The notes under the pieces are model-generated. The model worked only from the letters and a program-made list of their open reading frames with translations, made no database searches and was not told the origin of the DNA. Below, piece by piece: positions 1 to 5,762 of a DNA stretch of 6,276 nucleotides. This DNA comes from Alistipes sp. (GTDB taxonomy: Bacteria; Bacteroidota; Bacteroidia; Bacteroidales; Rikenellaceae): the NCBI GenBank assembly GCA_017631135.1, contig JAGBTW010000004.1, positions 1-6,276 on the forward strand, written 5' to 3'. The position numbers were made by a program, and so were the translations under genes. Positions within the stretch are counted from its first letter, which is position 1, and each line of letters opens with the position of its first letter.

Positions 1-36
1 GTGTTTGCGGGTTACAAAAATGTAACCCGCAAACGC
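1..36. repeat. Strong 13-bp hairpin, possible terminator
   Basis: GTTTGCGGGTTAC (3-15) is followed by the loop AAAAAT and its exact complement GTAACCCGCAAAC (22-34). A G-T and a G-C pair extend the stem to 1-36. No T tract follows on the plus side, and the other side lies outside the window. It may be the terminator of a gene to the left, in either direction, or an intergenic palindrome. The hairpin itself is certain; its role is not. Confidence 0.6.
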
Positions 37-118
37 ATGATGGTAGTTGGGTATTTGTAGAAGTAGTGGTGTGTAGTGAGGAGTAGAAGGGTGTTGCAGC
101 TTTTATTATGTGCCGCTT

Positions 119-290
119 GGCGCAGTCATCCTGAACGGAGTGAAGGATCTCAAGGTTTCCGTGTCGGTCGACGGTCTTACTGTCCGAGAGTTGTTTGAGT
201 TCCTCTACCCTGCTCCGCCATAGCATAACAAGCTCGCTTGTTATGCTCATTGCTTAATCGCAGCGTTCACTTTCGTTCAACATGACTGCG
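119..290. repeat. MITE-like intergenic element with imperfect inverted ends
   Basis: The left end (from 121) reads CGCAGTCATCCTGAACGGA and continues GTGAAGGAT. The reverse complement of 261-290 reads CGCAGTCATGTTGAACGAAA and continues GTGAACG. About 21 of 25 aligned bases match, with one gap. The left end contains a small inverted repeat ATCCT / AGGAT (128-132, 144-148). It belongs to a recognisable class of dispersed intergenic repeat (CATCCTGA...GAAGGATCT) seen in many bacterial genomes, which is recalled knowledge and not a search result. I see no transposase and no clear target-site duplication. A non-autonomous mobile element or REP-like repeat is the likeliest reading. Confidence 0.55.
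222..247. repeat. Perfect 12-bp inverted repeat
   Basis: AGCATAACAAGC (222-233) and GCTTGTTATGCT (236-247) are exact reverse complements separated by TC. As RNA it would fold with a CTCG tetraloop on an 11-bp stem. It sits inside the inverted-end element, nearer its right end. No T tract follows on either strand, so it is not an obvious intrinsic terminator, although it could protect the 3' end of the minus-strand operon transcript. Confidence 0.7.
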
Positions 291-366
291 TTTAGTGTCA
301 ACACTGATAGCGGCATCCCTTTATTCTCTTTTGTCTCTTATTCTCTTTAGCAGGGCATTTTGGCTG

Positions 367-1851
367 TTACTTGCGTGAATAGTTGGCAACTATCCACTCC
401 CACGCCAGGTCTTTGTCGGGGTTGTTTAGGTCGATAACGACATCGGGAATGAGATACTCCATATCGACCAATTCGCGATTGGGGCGCACGAAGTGCTTGT
501 GGCTGACGGTGGCGATGGTGGCTGTATTGGGGAGTGTGCAGTAGAGGATGTCGCCGTAGTGACTGGGGCGACCGCCCGATGTCTCGCCAATGATGATGCC
601 GATGCCATTATCTCGTGCCATGGTCAAGAGTAGCGTAGCGCTGCTAAACGAATCTTTGCCCTGAATAAAAACAACATTACCCTTGAAAATATGCTCGTTG
701 TCGAAGTTGAAAACATAATTATTGGGGTCTTGAGGGGCGGAGTAATCAACCTCATAATTACGGCTATGGTCAAAGCCCATATAGTCGTAGACCTTACCCA
801 TTTCGAGGGGGTTGCCATCTACGGTGAATTCGCAATAGTAGGGATAGTGAGCACAAAGCAACTCCGACACTCTCACATCGACGCCATAACGCTTCGTATC
901 CTTATGGGGATAGAGCCACGAGAGCAGCACATCGCCAAGCTGGCTATTTCCACCGCCATTATACTGAAGATCAACGACAAGCGTATTGATACCCTTCTCT
1001 CGCATTTGAGTCATCATGTCGCGAGTGAGCTCGTCAAAACGCGCTAGTTGAGGATACTGTGGGTAGGTCAGCCTGTCGGCAAACTGATTGAACTGCATAT
1101 AGCAGATGCTCTCATCCTCAAATATGGTGTAATCAAAGAGTACACCTCGCCTTGCTGTAACACGTCCCGCCATATTCTTTTGCAGCTGTGCAATCTTTAA
1201 CTCCTTTTTGTTAATTGCGGGTATCTCTACACAGCTTCCATCATCAAGAGTGAGCATCAAGACCTCGTCGCTCATACCCATCAACGCCCAAAACTCTGTT
1301 AACATGAGGTACTCCTTAACCAAATTCTCAAAGTTCACGTCGTTGTCTGCGCTGACAATTGTTTTAGCCATTTGGAGTATCTGCTTCAGAGGTTTATCGT
1401 TGATGCTAACAACCTCTCTACCAAGCAACTCTTCATGTCCCAAAGATGCTACATCAATGATTGCTGGCGCATCACCATCAAGGGCCAATCTCACGGGGAA
1501 TACCCTATCTAATCTACCCCAATAGAATATCGCGGTATGACCATCGTTGAGCGAGGCTGCAATCTTTGCGAGATAGACCTTGAAAGAGTTGTCATCCGTG
1601 ATTTTGCCACACTCCTTATACATCTTGCGCGCTTGCTTCTCCAATTTTGCTCGGTGACCTGCATCAGCATAATAGGGGTGTGTATTGGCAAGCATATCGA
1701 CATAGAGTAGTAAGTCCTTCTGATAGTTGTTTCCCACTTGATACTCGCGTGAATTCTCAACGTCCGCATTGTGGATTGTGGGCATATTCTGACCAAATGC
1801 CGTGGTTAGTCCTATGATGGCACATGTCAATGTTAATAGTACTCGTTTCAT
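367..1851 (-). CDS. Exported S41-family (C-terminal processing/tricorn-like) serine peptidase homologue
   Basis: This gene encodes 494 residues. Residues 1-20 form a signal peptide (MKR, hydrophobic core, TAFG before Q21), so the protein is periplasmic or secreted. Residues 43-106 are a helical N-terminal region ending in NDGHT (102-106), typical of this S41 subgroup. Residues 115-165 resemble a PDZ-like segment. The peptidase core has VDLQYNGGG (293-301), the presumed nucleophile Ser403 in SFSSA (401-405), GETSGG (422-427) and a C-terminal IPD (468-470). All the usual family landmarks are present, so it appears intact and probably catalytic; its substrate is unknown. The ATG at 1851 is well placed at the signal peptide and has an AT-rich, SD-less upstream typical of Bacteroidota. 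It lies 17 bp after the lipoprotein stop and is the last gene of the minus-strand unit. The family assignment is secure, but which S41 subgroup is less so. Confidence 0.9.
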   Translation of the reverse strand: MKRVLLTLTCAIIGLTTAFGQNMPTIHNADVENSREYQVGNNYQKDLLLYVDMLANTHPYYADAGHRAKLEKQARKMYKECGKITDDNSFKVYLAKIAASLNDGHTAIFYWGRLDRVFPVRLALDGDAPAIIDVASLGHEELLGREVVSINDKPLKQILQMAKTIVSADNDVNFENLVKEYLMLTEFWALMGMSDEVLMLTLDDGSCVEIPAINKKELKIAQLQKNMAGRVTARRGVLFDYTIFEDESICYMQFNQFADRLTYPQYPQLARFDELTRDMMTQMREKGINTLVVDLQYNGGGNSQLGDVLLSWLYPHKDTKRYGVDVRVSELLCAHYPYYCEFTVDGNPLEMGKVYDYMGFDHSRNYEVDYSAPQDPNNYVFNFDNEHIFKGNVVFIQGKDSFSSATLLLTMARDNGIGIIIGETSGGRPSHYGDILYCTLPNTATIATVSHKHFVRPNRELVDMEYLIPDVVIDLNNPDKDLAWEWIVANYSRK

Positions 1852-1868
1852 AGTTATATTGTTATTTG

Positions 1869-3920
1869 TTATTCAAATAGCTTGTATATGACAACATCTT
1901 TCTGTTTGTTGGCGTAGCAACTAAAGCAACCTGTAGCATTGTTTTGGTAGTACTGCAATTGGTTGCGAGTATTTTCGCCACAAGCTTTTATCGTTGCTGT
2001 GCCATTAGACGCAATCTCTATACCCCAGCTGCTGTTGGCAGTCATTGTCGCTTCGGTGTGTAGATAGTTATTTGTCGATGATGCGGCGATAAGGTATCCA
2101 TCGCCCACGTTTAGCGCGTAGCTGTTGGTCGCCGCTCCTGCCTCGAGCGTTATAATCTGCGCATCCTCGCCAAAGGTTATGCTATTGTCGCTCTTGGTGA
2201 TTGTCGCTCGCGCGCGGTTGTTCTTGTTCTGCACCGTAGAGAGCACATAATCATACTCCTTGGCAGCAATGATAATCTTATCGCCCACGTTTAGTTCCTC
2301 GGCAGATGTTACAAGCGTCCCGCCCGCATTGTTGCCCGAAGCCTGTGTCACAGGCAGGGTAATACACTCTCCCTCGGGGGCTGTAAATGTTATGGTCGTT
2401 TGGCGCGCCTCGCCACTATTCTCCGCAGCACAGATGTCGTACCTATATCCAAAGTTGGTTATTGTCAGCCACTCCGCCTCTGTTGTGGCAGTGACAGTGG
2501 CATCGAAGCCGTTGATGGGGACAACATCAATAGTCGCCACACCACCCGCAGCCGAGAAGTTGCACTCTGTGGGCGACACATAGAAGCCTGGCTCTCCCGA
2601 TGTGTAGTACACCTCTATGGCAGAGAGATATACGACGTCGCTCTTGACATTTAGACCTATGTACGAGTAATCGCCATCTATAACAATCTCCGAGGATGTA
2701 TCTTTGACTATCGTGCCGAGGTGCGTACCACGCATAGAGTCGTCGTATAGGTCTGTGGTCGAGGTGTATGGCTCGCTCTTGCCGTAGACATTTATAGTTC
2801 GACCCTTTGAGGTGTTCGTGTCCCACTTAACGGCAATCTTTGTGATGCGGTAGTTTGAGCTTGTGATTACTATGCCCGACTCGTGTCCCGCGCGCAATTG
2901 GATGCTGTTGTGATCACCCGCGCTCTGACCCGCGTATGCGATGCCACATGCCGAGGTGTAGCTCCATGCCTTGTAACCACCGCCATCGGCTATGCCTGTT
3001 GTCTCGCGTGTTAGCGTGTCGAAAAGGCTGCTACTCTCCTCTTTGCATCCCTCGAGGTTTACGGAGAAGATATTGAGGTCGCCCTCGGAGAGTGCGAATG
3101 TAGCTCCCGAGGGTATGGTTACGCACTTGGTATAGGCGTCGCCATTGCTGCATGTCACCGTTATGGAGAACGCCTCACCCGCAAATAGGGTGAATGGGTT
3201 GCATGTGAAGTATATGTCGCGAGAGACTATCGGCGCGTCGTAGCACATGGTTATTGTGTCTAATGCAGTGTGCCCATACTCTACTACAGTGCCCTCCGCG
3301 GTGTTAACGACGTTCTGCCCCGCAAGGGCGTGTCCCTCCGCGGCAAACACGACCTCCGATATGGCACAACTCTCGGGGAGCCCCTTGATGATGATTTTAC
3401 CCATGGCAACCAAGCGCTTGAACCTCATGCGTAGCTCGGTGGGCTGGGTGTCGGTAACTATGCGCTGGGCAACAAGGATGTCTGCATCGGGGTCGAAAGA
3501 TGTCGCCGAAGGTCTCTGCATGTCATTCAGCGCAACTAGAGTGTTATCTGTACTGCCGTTTGTCAGCACTGCCGATGCGGGATAGATGGCATCGTATGCG
3601 AACTCCGCTGCTGCGCTTGCCTCGAACGACACGCCAAATGTCGCCTTGCCGTTGTTGTCGATAGCGATAGCGTTTGTATCCTTGAATGTCGTGCCGTGGG
3701 GTGTTGTCTCAATTATCTTTAACACATCACCCTTGCTCCACACAACCTTGCCATGCGCCTCATCTATTGCGGTGCGTGTATCATCCGCCACCTCTGCTAC
3801 GATGGACATCTCTACGACGGCAGCACTCTCGGGTGCAACAATCTCTATTGTTGTGGTGCATGATATAAGCACGAGTGCCGCAATAAGCGCGTCTATAATA
3901 TGCAAGTAAACTGCTCTCAT
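1869..3920 (-). CDS. Multidomain lipoprotein: fimbrillin-like N-terminus, beta-sandwich, BACON domain, C-terminal beta domain
   Basis: From the ATG at 3920 the protein has 683 residues. A TTG three codons upstream (3929) is open but crowds the preceding stop, and MRAVYLHIID followed by the hydrophobic core is a normal lipoprotein signal. The lipobox LISC puts the lipidated Cys at residue 21. The next residues, TTTIE, lack a clear acidic export signal, so surface exposure is uncertain. Residues about 38-290 resemble fimbrillin/Mfa-like modules (TRT, WSKGD, YPAS). Residues 300-440 form a beta-sandwich seen in Bacteroidales surface proteins (SIQLR, WDTNTSKGR, YSYIGL, YLSAIEVYYT). Residues 446-528 are a BACON domain (FSAAGG, EWLTI, LPVTQASG). 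Residues 534-683 are a further beta domain (LNVGDKIII, VLSTVQNKNNR, DVVIYKLFE). I see no catalytic motif. Likely roles are adhesion, glycan binding or scaffolding at the envelope, which is inferred. It lies between the small ORF and the protease gene. Confidence 0.85.
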   Translation of the reverse strand: MRAVYLHIIDALIAALVLISCTTTIEIVAPESAAVVEMSIVAEVADDTRTAIDEAHGKVVWSKGDVLKIIETTPHGTTFKDTNAIAIDNNGKATFGVSFEASAAAEFAYDAIYPASAVLTNGSTDNTLVALNDMQRPSATSFDPDADILVAQRIVTDTQPTELRMRFKRLVAMGKIIIKGLPESCAISEVVFAAEGHALAGQNVVNTAEGTVVEYGHTALDTITMCYDAPIVSRDIYFTCNPFTLFAGEAFSITVTCSNGDAYTKCVTIPSGATFALSEGDLNIFSVNLEGCKEESSSLFDTLTRETTGIADGGGYKAWSYTSACGIAYAGQSAGDHNSIQLRAGHESGIVITSSNYRITKIAVKWDTNTSKGRTINVYGKSEPYTSTTDLYDDSMRGTHLGTIVKDTSSEIVIDGDYSYIGLNVKSDVVYLSAIEVYYTSGEPGFYVSPTECNFSAAGGVATIDVVPINGFDATVTATTEAEWLTITNFGYRYDICAAENSGEARQTTITFTAPEGECITLPVTQASGNNAGGTLVTSAEELNVGDKIIIAAKEYDYVLSTVQNKNNRARATITKSDNSITFGEDAQIITLEAGAATNSYALNVGDGYLIAASSTNNYLHTEATMTANSSWGIEIASNGTATIKACGENTRNQLQYYQNNATGCFSCYANKQKDVVIYKLFE

Positions 3921-3932
3921 GGTCGTCAAAGA

Positions 3933-4085
3933 TTAGAAGTCGCCCAAAAAGAGAGAGTCGTACTGCGCACCCGCCTCGCCCTCTTCGCCGTAGCTCGTGT
4001 CATATCCGCGCTCTATGGTTACGGCAATAACCTCCAAGGCGGGAGCTTTGTATATGTTGACCATGCCTGCAGTCTGTATCTCCAT
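3933..4085 (-). CDS. Small acidic 50-residue protein opening the lipoprotein-protease operon
   Basis: An uninterrupted frame runs from ATG at 4085 to TAA at 3933 and encodes 50 residues. It starts MEIQTAGMVNIYKAP, continues ALEVIAVTIERGYDTSYG, then GEAG, and ends YDSLFLGDF. Met8 is an alternative start. It has no signal peptide, membrane segment or cysteine. The N-terminal half could form a beta strand (LEVIAVTIE), and the C-terminal half is acidic and rich in Gly and Ser. The pattern YKAPALEVI...ERG...GEEGEAG resembles tiny, mostly unnamed proteins found near surface-protein genes in Bacteroidales; this is my recollection and was not searched. Its stop lies 12 bp before the lipoprotein ATG, which suggests translational coupling, and it is the first frame after the predicted promoter. 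The function is unknown: it could be a leader peptide, a partner of the lipoprotein, or a protease substrate. Confidence 0.7.
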   Translation of the reverse strand: MEIQTAGMVNIYKAPALEVIAVTIERGYDTSYGEEGEAGAQYDSLFLGDF

Positions 4086-4110
4086 AATATTTACCAAAAA
4101 AAATAAAATA

Positions 4111-4138
4111 AGTAAAGCGATTTATCGCTGTTTTTACT
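4111..4138 (-). promoter_or_regulatory. Bulged hairpin at the predicted start of the minus-strand transcript
   Basis: AGCGAT (4116-4121) and ATCGCT (4124-4129) are perfect inverted copies. The outer arms AGTAAA (4111-4116) and TTTACT (4133-4138) also match, after a 4-nt bulge on one side. The structure lies 26 bp upstream of the small-protein ATG and covers the start site expected from the promoter at 4143-4174. It may be a repressor operator or a 5'-leader stem that stabilises the mRNA or limits initiation. Symmetry is seen directly; the role is inferred. Confidence 0.45.
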
Positions 4139-4142
4139 GATA

Positions 4143-4174
4143 TAAAATTAGACAAAATAATCTGCCCAACCAAA
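4143..4174 (-). promoter_or_regulatory. Candidate sigma-ABfr promoter for the small protein-lipoprotein-protease unit
   Basis: Read on the minus strand, a -33 TTTG (4174-4171) is followed by a 20-nt spacer and TAATTTTA (4150-4143). This matches the Bacteroidetes -7 consensus TAnnTTTG except for the last base. Transcription would begin near 4136, giving a leader of about 50 nt. AT richness makes chance matches likely, so this is moderate evidence only. Confidence 0.45.
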
Positions 4175-4209
4175 TAAATGACGCCTAATTTGACTCTTTT
4201 TAAGAAAAA

Positions 4210-4248
4210 TTGCAGAAAATTGCATTTTTTTGCGCAAAAAATTTGCAG
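4210..4248. promoter_or_regulatory. Phased TTGC motifs and a 16-bp AT palindrome upstream of the tRNA promoter
   Basis: TTGC recurs at 4210, 4220 and 4230, exactly 10 bp apart, and again at 4243, embedded in A and T tracts. Within this, 4226-4241 is a perfect palindrome, TTTTTTGCGCAAAAAA, that abuts the -33 element of the tRNA-Glu promoter. Helically phased A/T tracts usually curve DNA and can act like an UP element; the palindrome could instead bind a dimeric regulator. Role inferred. Confidence 0.35.
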
Positions 4249-4272
4249 AGTAAAAAAAATGTCGTATATTTG
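4242..4272 (+). promoter_or_regulatory. Sigma-ABfr-type promoter of tRNA-Glu
   Basis: TTTG (4242-4245), a 19-nt spacer, then TATATTTG (4265-4272) matches the Bacteroidetes consensus TTTG-N19-TAnnTTTG at every defined position. The start would lie near 4280, about 30 nt before the mature tRNA 5' end, leaving a short leader for RNase P to remove. This is the best promoter in the window, as expected for a stable RNA. Confidence 0.8.
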
Positions 4273-4310
4273 CAGCGTCAAAAGGGGATAACGCCATTGA
4301 CAACAAAACT

Positions 4311-4382
4311 GGTCGATTCATCTAAGGGCTAGGATACCTGCCTCTCACGCAGGACATAGGGGTTCGAATCCCCTATCGACTA
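4311..4382 (+). tRNA. tRNA-Glu, anticodon CTC
   Basis: A complete 72-nt cloverleaf is visible. The acceptor is GGTCGAT (4311-4317) with ATCGACT (4375-4381), and includes a G1-U72 wobble. The D stem is ATCT/GGAT (4320-4323, 4332-4335). The anticodon stem is CCTGC/GCAGG (4337-4341, 4349-4353), with loop CTCTCAC and anticodon CTC at 4344-4346. The T stem is AGGGG/CCCCT (4358-4362, 4370-4374), with loop TTCGAAT. The variable loop is 4 nt (ACAT), consistent with the missing position 47 typical of tRNA-Glu. The discriminator is A4382, and no CCA is encoded. It reads GAG codons, which dominate the neighbouring queA (34 of 37 Glu by hand count). It is transcribed away from the lipoprotein operon and towards queA. 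Confidence 0.95.
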
Positions 4383-4396
4383 CAAAAAATTAAGCG

Positions 4397-4425
4397 AAAG
4401 ATGTCGAAAGACATCTTTTTGTGTT
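4397..4425 (+). terminator. Intrinsic terminator after tRNA-Glu
   Basis: AAAGATGTC (4397-4405) pairs perfectly with GACATCTTT (4410-4418) around a GAAA tetraloop, and the transcript then reads TTTTTGTGTTTT. This 9-bp stem plus U-rich tail is a standard intrinsic terminator for the tRNA. It ends about 20 nt before the queA ATG, so any queA transcription from the tRNA promoter would have to read through it, which makes attenuation possible. Confidence 0.85.
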
Positions 4426-4440
4426 TTATACCGGTAGGCT

Positions 4441-5655
4441 ATGCAGCGACATATAGATATCAACGACTTCAACTATCCGCTTCCCGACGAGCGCATCGCA
4501 AAGTTTCCGCTCGAGGAGCGCACTTCGTCAAAGCTCCTGATTTACGATAACGGCACTATCGCCGAGAGCAACTTCCGCAATGTGGCAGACCACTTACCCG
4601 AGGGTGCTATGCTCGTATTTAACAACACGCGCGTGGTGCGCGCGCGCATCGTAATGCACAAGGCTTCGGGTGCTCGCATCGAGGTATTCTGTCTCGAGCC
4701 CCACAACCCCGCGGACTACGAGCGCGCCTTTCAGCAGCGTGGCGAGAGCGAGTGGAGCTGCATCGTGGGCAACCTCAAGAAGTGGAAGGAGGGTGAGGTA
4801 GGCATCGACTTCGACTTTGCGGGCGAGAGACACACGCTTCGTGCCGAGATTGTCGAGCGTGGCACACGCGAGCATATCGTGCGCATGCGCTGGTCTGCCG
4901 ACTGCACCTTTGGCGAGCTGCTCGAGGAGCTCGGTCGCATACCTATTCCGCCATATCTCAACCGCGAGAGCGAGGAGATTGACAACACGCGCTACCAGAC
5001 TGTCTATGCTCGCTACGAGGGCTCTGTGGCAGCACCCACAGCGGGTCTGCACTTCACCGAGGCGCTTATGGAGGATATGCGCAACAAGGGCTTTGGCTTT
5101 GAAGGTGTTACGCTGCACGTCGGCGCGGGCACTTTCCTCCCTGTGAAGGATGATAATGCCGCCGACCACCCCATGCACACCGAGCACTTCTCGGTTACGC
5201 TCTTGACCCTCGAGTCGCTACTCTCTCGCGCTGACAACATCGTTGCTGTGGGCACCACATCGGTGCGTACGCTCGAATCGCTCACGGCACTTGCATGGCG
5301 CATTAAGTGCGAGGGCAACCCACACGAGGAGCGCGTTGTGGGTCAGTGGGAGCTGTACGATATTCCCGCGGAGTTCAAAGGCGCAGAGGTACTCTCGACG
5401 CTTGTGCGCTATATGCGCGATAAGGGCCTCGAGCAACTCAAGGCGGCAACGCAGATTATGATTACGCCACTCGGCTATCACTTCCGCGTCGTGCGCTACA
5501 TAATCACCAATTTCCATCAGCCCAAGTCTACGCTACTACTGCTTGTTAGCGCCTATGTTGGTGACGATTGGCACAAGATTTACAACTACGCCCTGGAAAA
5601 CAATTTCCGCTTCTTAAGCTACGGCGACTCCTCATTGCTAAAGGTTAACCGTTAG
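4441..5655 (+). CDS. queA: S-adenosylmethionine:tRNA ribosyltransferase-isomerase (QueA), long Bacteroidetes form
   Basis: QueA moves the ribosyl group of SAM onto 7-aminomethyl-7-deazaguanine at the wobble base of GUN-anticodon tRNAs, giving epoxyqueuosine; it is a cytoplasmic enzyme. Family motifs appear in order: LPDERIAKFP (14-23), NNTRV (61-65), GARIEVFCL (77-85), GRIPIPPYLNR (165-175), RYQTVYA (184-190), GSVAAPTAGLHFT (194-206), VTLHVGAGTF (223-232), VGTTSVRTLES (270-280), NFHQPKSTLLLLVSAY (357-372) and SYGDSSLL (393-400). At 404 residues it is longer than the usual 340-360. It resembles a longer Bacteroidetes variant that, as I recall, can coexist with a standard-length QueA, so activity on queuosine precursors is probable but unproven. 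Only the ATG at 4441 fits the N-terminal motif. It follows the tRNA terminator by about 20 nt, and I find no separate consensus promoter. GAG and CGC codons are strongly favoured. Confidence 0.9.
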   Translation: MQRHIDINDFNYPLPDERIAKFPLEERTSSKLLIYDNGTIAESNFRNVADHLPEGAMLVFNNTRVVRARIVMHKASGARIEVFCLEPHNPADYERAFQQRGESEWSCIVGNLKKWKEGEVGIDFDFAGERHTLRAEIVERGTREHIVRMRWSADCTFGELLEELGRIPIPPYLNRESEEIDNTRYQTVYARYEGSVAAPTAGLHFTEALMEDMRNKGFGFEGVTLHVGAGTFLPVKDDNAADHPMHTEHFSVTLLTLESLLSRADNIVAVGTTSVRTLESLTALAWRIKCEGNPHEERVVGQWELYDIPAEFKGAEVLSTLVRYMRDKGLEQLKAATQIMITPLGYHFRVVRYIITNFHQPKSTLLLLVSAYVGDDWHKIYNYALENNFRFLSYGDSSLLKVNR

Positions 5656-5687
5656 TAATAGCGCCAAAAAAAAGCAAAGAATCACTA

Positions 5688-5733
5688 CCGTAAATACGGA
5701 AAGCCTGCCAAGGAATACTCCCTGACAGGCTTT
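5688..5733. terminator. Tandem hairpins between convergent genes, likely bidirectional terminator
   Basis: A small perfect hairpin, CCGTA-AA-TACGG (5688-5699), is followed at once by a long stem: AAAGCCTG (5700-5707) with CAGGCTTT (5726-5733). Inner pairs CA/TG and GGA/TCC continue it to an ATAC loop, with two mismatches. Stem ends of A and T give short U runs in both directions. The minus-strand side adds a T8 run (complement of 5666-5673) beyond the small hairpin. It serves queA from the left and the membrane-protein gene from the right. Confidence 0.75.
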
Positions 5734-5762
5734 ATCATTAAATGCTGTATGCAACGAGCGAA

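Larger units (their letters stand above)
37..366. other. Intergenic region with repeats and no convincing gene
   Basis: This stretch downstream of the protease gene holds the inverted-end element described separately. It also has a small palindrome, AGTGT-CA-ACACT (294-305), and an 11-nt direct repeat TTATTCTCTTT at 321-331 and 338-348. No hairpin with a T tract follows the protease stop codon, so a terminator for the minus-strand unit is not evident. A minus-strand frame is open from an ATG at 250 to the window edge, but it runs through the repeat and is probably not a gene. Confidence 0.6.

Noticed and set aside
321..348. Possible short tandem repeat or CRISPR-like unit (TTATTCTCTTT twice)
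   Set aside because: There are only two 11-nt copies in pyrimidine-rich DNA, with no regular spacer or further copies; it does not form an array.
691..1047. Plus-strand open frame of 118 codons antisense to the protease gene
   Set aside because: It overlaps the conserved peptidase core on the other strand, and its product has no recognisable domain.
3247..3909. Two consecutive plus-strand open frames antisense to the lipoprotein gene
   Set aside because: They mirror the GC-biased third positions of the lipoprotein N-terminal domains and have no motif or promoter of their own.
4151..4174. Alternative minus-strand -7 box TTATTTTG (complement of 4152-4159)
   Set aside because: It misses the second consensus base, and the TTTG upstream of it is only about 11 nt away; the TAATTTTA box with a 20-nt spacer fits better.
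4000..4281. Minus-strand open frame of about 93 codons across the divergent control region
   Set aside because: It runs through both promoters, is in a different frame from the small protein, and encodes a low-complexity Phe/Lys/Ile-rich product explained by A/T tracts.
4311..4382. tRNA-Glu as an integration site with a 3' attachment duplicate
   Set aside because: I see no second copy of the tRNA 3' end in the window and no integrase gene; a normal terminator and queA follow directly.
4594..5187. Minus-strand open frame of 197 codons inside queA
   Set aside because: It lies antisense to an unambiguous queA. Strong GAG/CGC codon bias removes stop codons from the opposite strand, and the product shows no family motif.
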